NCBI GenBank assembly: GCA_022561775.1 | Contig: JADFQO010000005.1 | Coordinates: 1-64,000, forward strand | DNA: 64,000 nt | Reading direction: 5' to 3' | From: Myxococcales bacterium | GTDB lineage: Bacteria; Myxococcota_A; UBA9160; SMWR01 | Part shown: positions 26,441 through 35,654 of the stretch, piece by piece | Numbering within the stretch: the first letter of the stretch is position 1 | Layout of the letters: each line of letters begins with the position of its first letter | Made by a program: the position numbers and the translations under genes | Notes under the pieces: model-generated | The model's input: only the letters and a program-made list of their open reading frames with translations | What the model was told of the DNA's origin: nothing | Database searches by the model: none

Positions 26441-26605
26441 ATACCGAAGAAACGATCCAACGCCGAAGAGCTCATTCATAAGCTTCGGGGAGCCGACCCT
26501 TGCTTGGCCAGGGAAAAACATCGGTCAGGTCTGCAAGCAAATCGGTGTCAGCGACCAGACCTACCTCGCTGGCGCAAAAATCTACGGCGGGATGAAAGTC
26601 GATCC
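26441..26605 (+). pseudogene. Frameshifted relic of an IS3-type transposase OrfA
   Basis: Reading one frame gives IPKKRSNAEELIHKLR (start codon decayed to ATA at 26441). A shift of frame then gives GKNIGQVCKQIGVSDQTY, and near the end YGGMKVD. Together they match the helix-turn-helix OrfA of IS3-family elements (MPKKR...EEI..KLR....GQ...VC.QIGVS..TYYRWR..YGGMK). At least two frameshifts are present and OrfB is absent, so it is a dead scar between the small membrane protein and the transporter. Confidence 0.75.
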
Positions 26606-26712
26606 GAGCCCCAACCCAGAGTGGACGAATCACAGCTTGACAGGGGGCCATCCTCGAACGCATGGTGCCCACCAAGCGGGACGGCACCGCTTGGTCAAGA
26701 GGCGAGCACCCC

Positions 26713-28416
26713 ATGGCAGGCCTGCTCTCCAAGCAGAGAATCGTCGCAAAACCCGGCTTCAACCGTTGGTGGGTGCCGCCCGCATCGATTGCGATCCACC
26801 TGTGTATCGGCTCTGTCTACGCCTGGAGCATCTACAACCCGGCTCTGGTCAAGACCCTGGGCGTGGTCGCCAGCGCGCCGGACGACTGGTCGCTGCGCGC
26901 CGTGGTCTGGATCTTCACCGTCGCCATCGTGTTCCTGGGCCTCTCGGCGGCCTTCGCGGGTCGCTGGCTGGAGCGCGTCGGCCCGCGAAAGGTGGGTGTG
27001 GTTTCCGCCGCCTGCTGGGGCGGTGGAACCATCGTGGGTGCCATCGGGATCCTGAACCATCAGCTCTGGCTGCTCTATCTGGGCTACGGCGTGATTGGCG
27101 GCTGCGGGCTCGGTCTCGGCTACGTCTCCCCGGTGAGCACATTGATCCGCTGGTTTCCGGATCGACGCGGCATGGCGGCCGGCATGGCGATCATGGGTTT
27201 CGGCGGCGGCGCGATGATCGGCGCGCCGCTCAAGGAGTACTTCATCCGGCACTTCTACCAGCCGCCTGACTATCTGGGTGCAGTGGACCAGGTTCCGCTG
27301 GTGACCGAGGCGGGGCGGCGCCTGGCCGACGTCGGAGGCCAGCTGCGGGAAGTCGTGATCGTCGGCGCCAGCGACGTCGCCCAGATGATCGCGCCCGGGC
27401 CCGAGGGGGTATACGTCGTCGGCACCGGCAGTGTGGGCGCCGCGCAGACCTTCTTCGCTCTCGGCCTGTTGTACTTCGCGGTGATGCTGATCGCGTCGTT
27501 CTCGTATCGCATCCCGGCGCCCGATTGGAAGCCGTCAGGCTGGCAGCCGCCCGACGCGGCGCACGCGGCGAAGAAGATGATCACTCATGCGGACGTCGAC
27601 ATCGACCGAGCGCTGCGAACGCCGCAGTTCTATCAGCTGTGGATCGTGCTGTGTTTCAACGTCACTGCGGGCATCGGCGTTCTAGGCGTGGCCAAGACGA
27701 TGATGACGGAGATTTTTGGCACCACGCTGCCCACGATCGTGGACGGCGCCTTCGCGGCGACCTACGTCGTGATGATCAGCGTCTTCAACATGATCGGGCG
27801 CTTCGGCTGGGCCAGCGGATCGGATTACATCGGCAGGCGCGGCACCTATTTCATCTTCTTCGTGCTCGGGATCGCGCTGTACTGCTCAATCCCCTACTGC
27901 GCCGAGCAGGTCAGCGTGCATCCGAGCGTGCTGTGGCTGGTCTACTTCTACGCGGCGACGCTGATCATCTTCACCATGTACGGCGGCGGATTCGCCACGA
28001 TACCCGCCTACCTCGCCGATCTCTTCGGCACCCGCTACGTCGGTGGTATCCACGGCCGCTTGCTCACCGCCTGGAGCACCGCGGGCGTGCTGGGGCCGCT
28101 CGCCATCACTTCGCTGCGCGAACAGTCGATCGATCGCGCGATCGCTGATCTGGTGGCAGTCATCGATCCGGCGCGCTTCCGGCAGAGCTTCGGCGCGGGA
28201 CTGGATCAGCTCGGCGTATTGGTCGAGCAGAAGACCGTCACGCTGGCCAAGCTGATGGCAATCGCACCGGAGGGCACCGTCGATCCCACCAGCGGGATCT
28301 ACAACACCACGATGTATCTGATGGCCGCGCTGCTGTTTGTCGCACTGATCAGCAACGCGTTGGTGCGACCGGTCGATCCCAGGCACCACCTGCGCGAAGA
28401 CAGCGCGAGCACCTGA
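26713..28416 (+). CDS. MFS transporter, oxalate/formate antiporter (OFA) subfamily
   Basis: 567 residues from ATG 26713 (in-frame ATG 26662 is an alternative). Twelve hydrophobic helices: the first half opens WWVPPASIAIHLCIGSVYAW, the OFA signature start (Y.WS.....L), with FAGRWLERVGPRKV as the MFS motif A loop and SPVSTLIRWFPDRRGMAAG following. An approximately 100-residue insertion (YLGAVDQVPLVTEAGRRL to VGTGSVGAA) separates helices 6 and 7, a feature of a subgroup of OFA-like proteins. The second half contains FGTTLPTIVDG and AYLADLFGTRYVGGIHGRLL. It exchanges small carboxylates such as oxalate, formate or similar anions; substrate not determined. No oxalate-decarboxylating enzymes adjoin. 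Confidence 0.86.
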   Translation: MAGLLSKQRIVAKPGFNRWWVPPASIAIHLCIGSVYAWSIYNPALVKTLGVVASAPDDWSLRAVVWIFTVAIVFLGLSAAFAGRWLERVGPRKVGVVSAACWGGGTIVGAIGILNHQLWLLYLGYGVIGGCGLGLGYVSPVSTLIRWFPDRRGMAAGMAIMGFGGGAMIGAPLKEYFIRHFYQPPDYLGAVDQVPLVTEAGRRLADVGGQLREVVIVGASDVAQMIAPGPEGVYVVGTGSVGAAQTFFALGLLYFAVMLIASFSYRIPAPDWKPSGWQPPDAAHAAKKMITHADVDIDRALRTPQFYQLWIVLCFNVTAGIGVLGVAKTMMTEIFGTTLPTIVDGAFAATYVVMISVFNMIGRFGWASGSDYIGRRGTYFIFFVLGIALYCSIPYCAEQVSVHPSVLWLVYFYAATLIIFTMYGGGFATIPAYLADLFGTRYVGGIHGRLLTAWSTAGVLGPLAITSLREQSIDRAIADLVAVIDPARFRQSFGAGLDQLGVLVEQKTVTLAKLMAIAPEGTVDPTSGIYNTTMYLMAALLFVALISNALVRPVDPRHHLREDSAST

Positions 28417-28592
28417 GCGGATCGGCCTGCGCGCGCTGGCGAGACTGGCTCGTCTCCCCGTCCGTCAGCGGCGCGGGCTGGAGCAAGCGGGCCGGCTATT
28501 ATCACGAAAGAACGTTTCCCTCTTTGGGACTCTCTTCCGCGAGAGCACCCAGTAGTGGGACGCACAATCCGAGCAATGAGAGGTGAAAGAAC

Positions 28593-29000
28593 ATGGATCT
28601 GCCTGCAACGTCAACAGGCTCGATGCCCCAAAGGACGTTTTGTGCGAAAAGCACCAAACTCGAACCGTGGCCTGATTGGCCGGCGAAGGATACGTTGGAG
28701 GGTGAAGTCAAACACAGCGGGACTGTGCTAGTGCGCGACCCGAGTGGAGCGATGAGTATCGGAATATGGGAGTGCCCTCCGTGTAAGTTTCGCGACTATC
28801 AGACGTCGACGTCCACCGCGCAGATATTGAGCGGGAGTGGCTATCTGATTCACGAAGCGACCGGTGAGCAGATCGAGCTCAAGCCGGGCGTACAGTTTGC
28901 CGCGAGTCCCGACGGAAGTGCTGTGATCTGGGATATCCGCGAGACGATCCGTAAGTTTTACGTGCTGCACGAGCCCGGCCACGAAGACCGGTACTATTGA
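28593..29000 (+). CDS. Cupin-domain protein (DUF861/cupin_3-like)
   Basis: 135 residues; ATG 28593 follows GAGAGGTGAAAGAAC. A single RmlC-like cupin with SIGIWECPPCKF, STSTAQILSGSGYLIHEATG, LKPGVQFAASPDGSAVIW and DIRETIRKFYVL, typical of the DUF861 (cupin_3) family, which includes EutQ-like and ureidoglycine-related proteins. The metal ligands typical of catalytic cupins are not all evident, so a small-molecule binding or regulatory role is as likely. No operon partner. Confidence 0.78.
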   Translation: MDLPATSTGSMPQRTFCAKSTKLEPWPDWPAKDTLEGEVKHSGTVLVRDPSGAMSIGIWECPPCKFRDYQTSTSTAQILSGSGYLIHEATGEQIELKPGVQFAASPDGSAVIWDIRETIRKFYVLHEPGHEDRYY

Positions 29001-29035
29001 TCAAGAGTTCTGCCGCTGTGGTCGCGTGATCGACC

Positions 29036-29593
29036 TCAGTCAGTGAACTTCTCGACAAAGGATCGGAGCGCATCGGGTTCGAGGAAGGTGACATCGACCT
29101 GGCCGAAACGGATATTGTCGCCAGAATGAAGCTCGGTAGGAGGGCCGGTTTCCTTGGTGCACACCGAGAGCCCATTCACGATGGTTCCGTTGCTGGATCC
29201 CGCATCGTATAGTTGAAAATCCCCTGTCGGGCTGCGCTTGAAGAACGCGTGAAAGCGCGACACGCTGATGTCCGAAATCGTCACGTCGTTATTCGCGGCG
29301 CGCCCAAGCGTGATCAAGTGGTTGAGGGAGCGCTTCGCGGCCTGGATCGGAAAGACCCGGACCGAGACCCCGGCGGTGCGCTCCGCCACCTCGTCCTCGA
29401 GATCGAGCAGGAGAACTTCGGTCGAGCTGCCGTTTTTCGGCTGCTTGAAACCAGCGGAACTGAGCAGCAGGAAGGCAGCGCCGTACCGGTTTTCGAATTC
29501 GTCGGTTGACAGCCGAGCGACATCCTCGCGGAGGTCTTCGACGCGGAGCCCCAGTTCCCGTGTGCTCCCAGTTTGTTCGGATTTCGCCTCCAT
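29036..29593 (-). CDS. FHA-domain protein
   Basis: 185 residues from ATG 29593, preceded by GGAGGAGGCGCG. A charged N-terminal region (about 90 residues) precedes an FHA domain: HLITLGRAANNDVTISD (GR motif), SVSRFHAFF (SxxH motif), YDAGSSNGTIVNG (NG motif) and LHSGDNIRFGQVDVTFL. FHA domains bind phosphothreonine peptides. A PP2C phosphatase gene follows 0.9 kb away on the other strand, suggesting a local Ser/Thr phosphorylation module; no kinase is in the window. Confidence 0.88.
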   Translation of the reverse strand: MEAKSEQTGSTRELGLRVEDLREDVARLSTDEFENRYGAAFLLLSSAGFKQPKNGSSTEVLLLDLEDEVAERTAGVSVRVFPIQAAKRSLNHLITLGRAANNDVTISDISVSRFHAFFKRSPTGDFQLYDAGSSNGTIVNGLSVCTKETGPPTELHSGDNIRFGQVDVTFLEPDALRSFVEKFTD

Positions 29594-30042
29594 CGCGCCT
29601 CCTCCATTGCCACCCCATGAGTCGGCAGCCGAGCCGAGACCCTTGAGAGGTGAGGCCGCCAGGGCCACACGGCACATCGACGCCTTGCCGAATCATTCGC
29701 GATCTGTCGTGGCGCATGGCAAGAAGGCTTCTGCGATGGGCAACCGATCGGAATCACGGTCACGAAATCGCAACCACCCGTTCACAAATCGCGACACTGG
29801 CGATCTCCAGCTCGCAGCGGATGTGCAGATCGGACACCCCGACCGGTAGCGGTTAGGCAACTTCAATCGATCAATCAGCATCCCGGCCGAAGATAATCGT
29901 GTTTCTGGATTCCGATGCAAAAAATCGCCTGCGAAAGGCGTCTAGAAGGCGATGGCCAGGCTCAACAGCTCCGACCGGTCCAAATCGGCACAGGGCTTGC
30001 TCCATCTAGCCGCGTGGCGGGGTCCGCCAAAGGAGGCATCGA
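29594..30042. other. Intergenic region upstream of a small secreted repeat protein
   Basis: About 450 bases without a supported gene. A short inverted repeat CGCCT/AGGCG with a four-base loop lies near 29929-29942, not followed by a clear T-tract. GGAGG at 30032-30036 serves the next gene. Confidence 0.35.
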
Positions 30043-30429
30043 GTGATGCATCAAACCAAGATTCGAGGCGCTCGAATGGCGCTTGCGATCGCGGCTTCGC
30101 TCTTGCTGCTCGCCGCGCCGGCACTTGGAGAAGATCGACCCTGGGAACAGGCGCGCTGGCAGGTGCTCTACGCTGGATTTTCCTCGAGCGGTGAAGAGCT
30201 CTCATTGGATCAGCGCTGGCTGGCATCCCAGCTTCACACGCAAGTGAGACACGGAGTAGAGTACAGCCGAAGTTTGAGATCGAAGATCGAAAACAATAGT
30301 ATCTTCAGCATTCAGGGCCCGCTCATCGGGGAAATGGCACCCGGCTTCGCGTTCATCGGGGAAATGGCACCCGGCTTCGCGTTCATCGGGGAAATGGCAC
30401 CCAGCTTCGCGTTCGAAGTACGCTTCTAG
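30043..30429 (+). CDS. Small secreted protein ending in IGEMAPGFAF tandem repeats
   Basis: 128 residues from GTG 30043 or ATG 30046 (GGAGG at 30032-30036). Signal peptide MALAIAASLLLLAAPALG. The mature part starts EDRPWEQARWQVLYAGFSSS, is charged and has no family I recognise. The last 35 residues contain three almost identical 10-residue units (IGEMAPGFAF, third unit with Ser for Gly) before FEVRF. The DNA repeats are identical except one base, indicating recent amplification. The terminal aromatic F-x-V-R-F resembles the C-terminal signal of outer-membrane beta strands, but the protein is too short for a barrel. Function unknown. Confidence 0.7.
   Translation: MMHQTKIRGARMALAIAASLLLLAAPALGEDRPWEQARWQVLYAGFSSSGEELSLDQRWLASQLHTQVRHGVEYSRSLRSKIENNSIFSIQGPLIGEMAPGFAFIGEMAPGFAFIGEMAPSFAFEVRF
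30325..30414 (+). repeat. Three 30-base coding repeats
   Basis: Units at 30325, 30355 and 30385 are identical except for one base in the third (g to a, Gly to Ser). They encode IGEMAPGFAF. Confidence 0.95.
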
Positions 30430-30510
30430 ATTCGCGAGCGTTCACTTCAGAGCTTCACCCGCCCGATCCGAGCCTACTGCCTCGGTTCGCTATCGTCCGA
30501 GTCGACCGCA

Positions 30511-31422
30511 ATGAGACCGACCCGCTTTCGACAAGTCCAAATCGCATCCCAGAGTGACGTGGGCCGTGTCCGGTCCGCCAATCAGGACGTCTGCGGTACA
30601 TTCGAGAACGCGGAGGGCTATCGATTGCTCGTCGTCGCCGATGGCATGGGCGGACACCGCGGCGGCGAGACGGCCAGCCGACTGGCTTTGGAATCCATCG
30701 GACGGGTCTTCGACCGCGACTTCGGTGAGCCCGACTCGCTACTCGCGCGCGCATTTCGCGCAGCGAACGACGAGATCCACCGGGTCGGCGCTTCAGATCC
30801 GTCGCTACACGGGATGGGCACGACCGGTGTCGCGATCTTGATCGGACCTCGAGACGAGGGATGCGTGGCCCACATTGGAGACAGCCGAGCCTACCGGCTG
30901 CGCGATGGGCGCTTCGACCAGATCACTGAGGATCACTCCTGGGTTTGCGAAGAAGTTCGCCACGGGCGAATCAGCGCCGACGAAGCCAGAGAACATCCCA
31001 TGAAGAATGTTCTGCTGCGATCGATCGGCGTAGGGGCGGACGTTGAGGTCACCGTGACGCCCATCGACCTGAAATCGGGAGACCGATTCCTGCTGTGTTC
31101 CGATGGTCTGTGGGGCGAAGTCGGCGATCGCGCCATCGCCGAAGTGCTTGCGCGCGAGTCGCCCTCCAGCGCGGTCGCTGAGTTGGTCGACCTCGCCAAC
31201 ACGCACGGCGGATCCGACAACGTGACCGTCCAGGTCGCCGCCCTGCTCGAGTCCGAAGCGGAATCGAGCACCGCGATCGGCACCGATGGGCCGAGCGGGG
31301 CACCCGATGGCAGCGGCACGCATACGTTCCTACCGGATGAGCGGCGCCGCTGGACCCGGGCTGGCGTGATCGCTGCGAGCCTGCTCGCAGCGGCCGTACT
31401 GTTCTGGCGGGTTTGCGCCTGA
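30511..31422 (+). CDS. PP2C-family protein phosphatase with C-terminal membrane anchor
   Basis: 303 residues. The bacterial PP2C (PrpC/Stp1-like) motifs are all present: SDVGRVRSANQD, LLVVADGMGGHRGGE (metal-binding Asp-Gly-Met-Gly-Gly), GMGTTGVAIL, VAHIGDSRAYRLRDG, DRFLLCSDGLWGEV and HGGSDNVTVQVA. A linker of about 35 residues leads to a single C-terminal helix (AGVIAASLLAAAVLFWRV), which anchors the catalytic domain on the cytoplasmic face. It dephosphorylates Ser/Thr-phosphorylated proteins. Likely functional partner: the nearby FHA protein. Confidence 0.92.
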   Translation: MRPTRFRQVQIASQSDVGRVRSANQDVCGTFENAEGYRLLVVADGMGGHRGGETASRLALESIGRVFDRDFGEPDSLLARAFRAANDEIHRVGASDPSLHGMGTTGVAILIGPRDEGCVAHIGDSRAYRLRDGRFDQITEDHSWVCEEVRHGRISADEAREHPMKNVLLRSIGVGADVEVTVTPIDLKSGDRFLLCSDGLWGEVGDRAIAEVLARESPSSAVAELVDLANTHGGSDNVTVQVAALLESEAESSTAIGTDGPSGAPDGSGTHTFLPDERRRWTRAGVIAASLLAAAVLFWRVCA

Positions 31423-31441
31423 CCGCGGTTCGAGACCAGCC

Positions 31442-32626
31442 CTATTTCGACGCGGCTGCCGCGGCCTTTCGATAACTCTCCTGGGCGGCGGCGGCTCCAC
31501 TGCCCGGCTCGACGGGAATCCCCGCGTCCCGCATCGCCATCTCGACACCCGAAATCGCACCGAGACACATCAGATCGTTGAGATCCCCCAGGTGGCCGAT
31601 TCGGAACACCTTGCCGGCTAGTTGCATCAGGCCCGCTCCGAGCGAGAGGTTGTAGGTGTGATAGGCGTTGTGAATGACTGCCTTCGCATCGTGGCCTTCG
31701 GGAACGTAGATTGCGCTTACGGTATCGGACTCCCACTCGCGGCCCTTCGCGCACAGGGACAACCCCCAACCGCGAACCGCAGCGCGCACACCCTCGGCAA
31801 GTCGGTGATGGCGCGCAAAGACATTGTCCAACCCCTCTTCGAAGAGCATGTTCAGCGATTCGCGCAGGCCATAGAGCAGCCCGAGCGCCGGCGTGTAGGG
31901 AAACCAGCCGTCGGGATTCGTGTTGCGCATGTCCTCGAAATCGAAGTAGCAGCGCTTCAGTCCCGCCTGCTTGCGCGCTTCAAAGGCCTTCTGGCTCACG
32001 CCTATGATGCCCAATCCCGCAGGCAGCATCAGGCCCTTCTGCGAGCCGGTCACCGCGCAATCCACACCCCATTCGTCCATGCGAAAATCGATGCTTCCGA
32101 TCGAACTCACGCCGTCGACGAAGAGCAGCGCCGGATGCTCGAGGTCATCGAGCAGCACGCGCACGCCGGCTAGATCGCTCGTGACACCGGTCGCGGTTTC
32201 GTTGTGGCAGACCAGCACGGCGCGAATCTCGTGCTGGTCGTCTCGCTCGAGAGCTGCGCGATACCAATCCAGCGGAACGCCCTTGCCCCACTCCACCTCG
32301 AGCGCGTCCACCTTCAGGCCCAGGCGTTCACACATGTCGATCCAGAGATGGCTGAACGTCCCGAATTGGGAGGCGAGCACCCGATCCCCGGGAGCGAGCG
32401 TGTTGAGCAACGTGGCCTCCCAGGCGCCCGTTCCGCTCGATGGGAAGATCAACACCTCTCCGTTCTCGGTCTTGAAGAGCTTCTTCAAATCCTCGAACAG
32501 AGGCTTGCTGAACTCGGGAAAGCCCGCGCCGCGGTGGTCTTCCATCGATCGCGAGAGGGCCCTCAGCACCCGCTCGGGCACATTGGTGGGACCCGGAATG
32601 AACAGGAAGTGTCGACCTTGATCCAT
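31442..32626 (-). CDS. Serine-glyoxylate aminotransferase (alanine-glyoxylate aminotransferase family)
   Basis: 394 residues; ATG 32626 follows GGAGTCAGAAA. Fold-type I class V aminotransferase. MDQGRHFLFIPGPTNVPERV is the family N-terminus; FPSSGTGAWEATLLNTL binds PLP phosphate; LFVDGVSSIGSIDFRMDEW supplies the Asp; VTGSQKGLMLPAGLG holds the Schiff-base Lys and matches serine-glyoxylate enzymes of serine-cycle methylotrophs. It converts L-serine plus glyoxylate to hydroxypyruvate plus glycine (alanine may also serve). Last gene of the RuBisCO operon, 69 bases after malyl-CoA lyase. Its position implies a role in removing or recycling glyoxylate derived from 2-phosphoglycolate, or in a serine-type C1 cycle. 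Confidence 0.9.
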   Translation of the reverse strand: MDQGRHFLFIPGPTNVPERVLRALSRSMEDHRGAGFPEFSKPLFEDLKKLFKTENGEVLIFPSSGTGAWEATLLNTLAPGDRVLASQFGTFSHLWIDMCERLGLKVDALEVEWGKGVPLDWYRAALERDDQHEIRAVLVCHNETATGVTSDLAGVRVLLDDLEHPALLFVDGVSSIGSIDFRMDEWGVDCAVTGSQKGLMLPAGLGIIGVSQKAFEARKQAGLKRCYFDFEDMRNTNPDGWFPYTPALGLLYGLRESLNMLFEEGLDNVFARHHRLAEGVRAAVRGWGLSLCAKGREWESDTVSAIYVPEGHDAKAVIHNAYHTYNLSLGAGLMQLAGKVFRIGHLGDLNDLMCLGAISGVEMAMRDAGIPVEPGSGAAAAQESYRKAAAAASK

Positions 32627-32695
32627 TTTCTGACTCCGTTTTCGTTTCCCGACATGAGGTGCGCAGGGCGCCCGAACGGGGTTGGCGATTGACTG

Positions 32696-33676
32696 CTATC
32701 CGTTCTCGCTGACGGTCTCTGCCTTCCGAACAAGAACTTCTGCCTGTCGGATCGAAGCGAGATCGATCAGCCGGCCATCGAGCGCCACCGCACCCTGGCC
32801 CGCGCGCTTTGCTTCTTCCATCGCACTGAGCACCCGCTTTGCGCGCATGATCTCCTCTTCGCTCGGGCTGAAGATATCGTTGGCGATACCGACCTGAGAG
32901 GGATGAATCGCCCACTTGCCCTCGCAACCCAGCACCGCCGAGAGTCGCGCTTGAGCGGAGAATCCCGCGGCGTTCTTGATGTCGCCGAAGGGGCCGTCTA
33001 TCGCACGAAGACCGTTGGCTCTCGCGGCAACGACGATGCGGGCAACCGCGTAGTGCCACATGTCGCCCCAATGCACTTCACTCTTGCCGTTCTCGTCGGC
33101 GTGGGTGAGGACCGAGTAATCCGGGTTCGGCCCACCGATGTTGATGGTGCGAGCCTGCGTCGAGGCCGCATAGTCGGCGACGCCAAAATGCAGGGACTCG
33201 TTCCTCACGCTCGCGCCGGCGATCCTGTGCACGTTCTGCATGCCGAGCGCCGTTTCGATGATCATCTCGAATCCGATGCGCTTCGTATACCCCTTGGCGA
33301 TCTCGATCTGGCTTACCAGGGTATCGACCATGTAGACGTCGGATGCGGTGCCGACCTTCGGGATCATAATGAGATCGAGTTTGTCTCCCACTTGCTCCAT
33401 CACATCGACCACGTCGCGGTACATGTACTGCGTATCAAGCCCGTTGATCCGCACGGAAACGGTCTTTCCGCTCCAGTCGAGTTCGTGAAGCGCTTCGATC
33501 ACGTTCTTGCGCGCCTGTTCTTTTTCGTCGGGTGCGACTGCATCCTCGAGATCCAGAAAAACCACATCCGCCGAACCCTTCGCTGCCTTTTCCATGAAGG
33601 TGGGGTTGCTGCCGGGAACCGCCTGCTCGGAACGATTGATGCGAGCCGTGCACTGACTTACGATGGTATGGCTCAT
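32696..33676 (-). CDS. mcl: L-malyl-CoA / beta-methylmalyl-CoA lyase
   Basis: 326 residues; ATG 33676 preceded by AAGGAG. CitE-like TIM barrel. Signature segments: FLDLEDAVAPDEKEQAR, KTVSVRINGLDTQYMYRDVV, LDLIMIPKVGTASDVYMVD, RIGFEMIIETALGMQNV, LHFGVADYAASTQARTINIGG, GLRAIDGPFGD and LGCEGKWAIHPSQVGIANDIF. These agree with Mcl of Rhodobacter and Chloroflexus rather than citrate lyase beta. Reaction: (S)-malyl-CoA to glyoxylate plus acetyl-CoA, reversible, and the methylmalyl analogue. Located 74 bases after rbcS and before the serine-glyoxylate aminotransferase on the same strand. No malate thiokinase, thioesterase or malate-CoA ligase is in the window. Confidence 0.9.
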   Translation of the reverse strand: MSHTIVSQCTARINRSEQAVPGSNPTFMEKAAKGSADVVFLDLEDAVAPDEKEQARKNVIEALHELDWSGKTVSVRINGLDTQYMYRDVVDVMEQVGDKLDLIMIPKVGTASDVYMVDTLVSQIEIAKGYTKRIGFEMIIETALGMQNVHRIAGASVRNESLHFGVADYAASTQARTINIGGPNPDYSVLTHADENGKSEVHWGDMWHYAVARIVVAARANGLRAIDGPFGDIKNAAGFSAQARLSAVLGCEGKWAIHPSQVGIANDIFSPSEEEIMRAKRVLSAMEEAKRAGQGAVALDGRLIDLASIRQAEVLVRKAETVSENG

Positions 33677-33750
33677 TTTCTTTCTCCTTGGGATTTTCCC
33701 GTTTTGAATCGGGTGTGCAGCCTAGCTTCGCGAAACCAGGCCATCAATGT

Positions 33751-34113
33751 TCAGTTGCTTGGTCTATCGCCGTGATAGACCACGATCCGTGCTCCCTGTG
33801 TCTGTCGTCCGCTGTCGTAGCCGACGATTCGGACGTAATGACCTGGGAATTTCTTACGACAAGCTGTGATCTCGGTAAAAATTGCATCCACGTTGCGCTC
33901 ACCGAATAGCGGAAGCTTCCACATGTACCAATAGTGTTCCGTCGCGCGATCCGTCTCGACGTGCTCGATCATCGAATTCCAGCCCTGCTCGACGATGTAC
34001 TCGATCTGCTTTCTGACCCTCTCCGCATCCATCTCCGGCAGATAGGAAAATGTCCCGAGCTTCCGACTGGTCGGGCGGGTCATGCGCGAAGTGTAACTGC
34101 GAAACTGGTTCAT
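33751..34113 (-). CDS. rbcS: RuBisCO small subunit, form I
   Basis: 120 residues. ATG 34113 overlaps the large-subunit stop (ATGA) and follows a G-rich ribosome site, indicating translational coupling. The family core is clear: [71 protein letters not shown]. It assembles with RbcL as L8S8. The N-terminal extension of about 17 residues and the short betaA-betaB loop fit form IA-type small subunits. Confidence 0.94.
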   Translation of the reverse strand: MNQFRSYTSRMTRPTSRKLGTFSYLPEMDAERVRKQIEYIVEQGWNSMIEHVETDRATEHYWYMWKLPLFGERNVDAIFTEITACRKKFPGHYVRIVGYDSGRQTQGARIVVYHGDRPSN

Positions 34114-35585
34114 CTCCCCCTCCCCCCTTCCTGGCGGACCATCGGTCCGCCGTTGGCTACGTCGATCTTGTCGACCGTGTCGTATTCGAAGCGAATCTCC
34201 TTCCAGGTATCCATCGCCACCACCAGTTCCGGACTGTTCCGGCCAGCGGCCTTGAGGATGTCTGCTCCTTCTGCCTCGAGATCTCGCCCCTGGTTTCGGG
34301 CTTCCACACACGCCTCGAGGGCAACGCGATTGGCCGACGCACCCGCGGCGCTTCCCCAGGGATGCCCGAGCGTCCCGCCGCCGAACTGAAAGATGGAGTC
34401 GTCTCCGAAGATACTGACGAGCGCGGGGATGTGCCAAACGTGGATACCGCCGGATGCGACGGGAAAGAGGCCGGGCATCGACCCCCAGTTCTGATCGAAG
34501 AACAAACCGCGCGACCGATCTTCGCAGACGAAATCCTCGCGCATCAGATCGACCCAACCCAGGGTGGCATCGCGATCGCCTTCGAGCTTTCCGACGACGC
34601 TTCCCGAGTGCAGGTGGTCGCCGCCTGAAAGACGCAGGCATTTGGCGAGAACCCGGAAGTGGATCCCGTGGTGGCGATCTCGATCGATCACCGCGTGCAT
34701 CGCTCGGTGGATGTGCAGCAACATCCCGTTGTTGCGGCACCAATTCGCGAGAGAGGTATTGGCCGAAAATCCCGCCGTCAGGTAATCGTGCATGATGATG
34801 GGCATGTCGAGCGACTTGGCGTGCTCCGCGCGCTCGAACATCTCCTCAACGGTCCCCGACGTTACGTTGAGGTAGTGCCCCTTGCGCTCACCGGTTTCAT
34901 GCTGCGCGGTGTGTACGGCTTCTGCCACGAAATCAAAGCGGTGGCGCCAGCGCATGAAGGGTTGGCTATTGACGTTTTCATCGTCCTTCGTGAAGTCGAG
35001 GCCACCGCGCAGGCATTCATACACCGCGCGGCCATAATTCTTTGCCGAGAGTCCAAGCTTCGGTTTGATGGTCGCCCCGAGCAGCGGGCGGCCGTACTTG
35101 TTCAGGATGTCGCGCTCCACCTGGATTCCATTCGGCGGACCCCCACACGTCATCACGTAATGCAGCGGGAAGCGCACGTCCTCGAGCCGGATCGCGCGCA
35201 GCGCCTTGAATCCGAAGACGTTGCCGACGAGGGACGTCAGCACATTGACGACCGAGCCTTCTTCGAAAAGCTCGATCGGGTAGGCAACAAAGACGTAGAA
35301 ACAGCTGGGATCTCCGGGAACTTCCTCGATCCGGTAGGCGCGGGCCTTGTAGTAATCAACATCCGTCAGGTAATCGGTCCACACGGTCGTCCAGGTGCCG
35401 GTCGAGGACTCGGCGGCGACCGCTGCCGCGATCTCCTCCCGTTCGATGCCCTCTTGGGGGGTGATCTTGAAGCACGCGAGAATATCGGTATCGATGGGCT
35501 GGTAGCTCCCATCCCAGTACCTGTCTCGGTAGGCCTGTACGCCCGCGTTGTATCCGCTCTCGCTCACTTCGAAATGCCTCTTCAT
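34110..35585 (-). CDS. rbcL: RuBisCO large subunit, form IA-like
   Basis: 491 residues from ATG 35585 (a longer frame to 35615 is less likely). N-terminal: [43 protein letters not shown]. Catalytic residues are intact: Lys in [17 protein letters not shown], the carbamylated Lys and metal ligands in [41 protein letters not shown] with the loop-6 Lys, and [16 protein letters not shown]. The green-type wording ([28 protein letters not shown]) places it in form I, subgroup A. Carboxylates or oxygenates ribulose-1,5-bisphosphate. Starts 69 bases after phosphoribulokinase. No CbbQ/CbbO, carboxysome shell genes or LysR-type CbbR are adjacent. Confidence 0.96.
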   Translation of the reverse strand: MKRHFEVSESGYNAGVQAYRDRYWDGSYQPIDTDILACFKITPQEGIEREEIAAAVAAESSTGTWTTVWTDYLTDVDYYKARAYRIEEVPGDPSCFYVFVAYPIELFEEGSVVNVLTSLVGNVFGFKALRAIRLEDVRFPLHYVMTCGGPPNGIQVERDILNKYGRPLLGATIKPKLGLSAKNYGRAVYECLRGGLDFTKDDENVNSQPFMRWRHRFDFVAEAVHTAQHETGERKGHYLNVTSGTVEEMFERAEHAKSLDMPIIMHDYLTAGFSANTSLANWCRNNGMLLHIHRAMHAVIDRDRHHGIHFRVLAKCLRLSGGDHLHSGSVVGKLEGDRDATLGWVDLMREDFVCEDRSRGLFFDQNWGSMPGLFPVASGGIHVWHIPALVSIFGDDSIFQFGGGTLGHPWGSAAGASANRVALEACVEARNQGRDLEAEGADILKAAGRNSPELVVAMDTWKEIRFEYDTVDKIDVANGGPMVRQEGGRGR

Positions 35586-35654
35586 TCCAACCCTGCGATC
35601 TTCGACTGGCCACAAAGCGCGATCCGGAATGAACTCATCGCTATGGCACCCTCC

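Noticed and set aside
33698-33713. CCCG/CGGG inverted repeat between rbcS and mcl considered as a terminator
   Set aside because: The stem is four bases with an eight-base loop and, on the transcribed strand, is followed by A's rather than T's.
34110-35585. Possibility that RbcL is a non-carboxylating RuBisCO-like (form IV) protein
   Set aside because: All active-site lysines, the carbamylation motif, loop 6 and the small-subunit gene are present.
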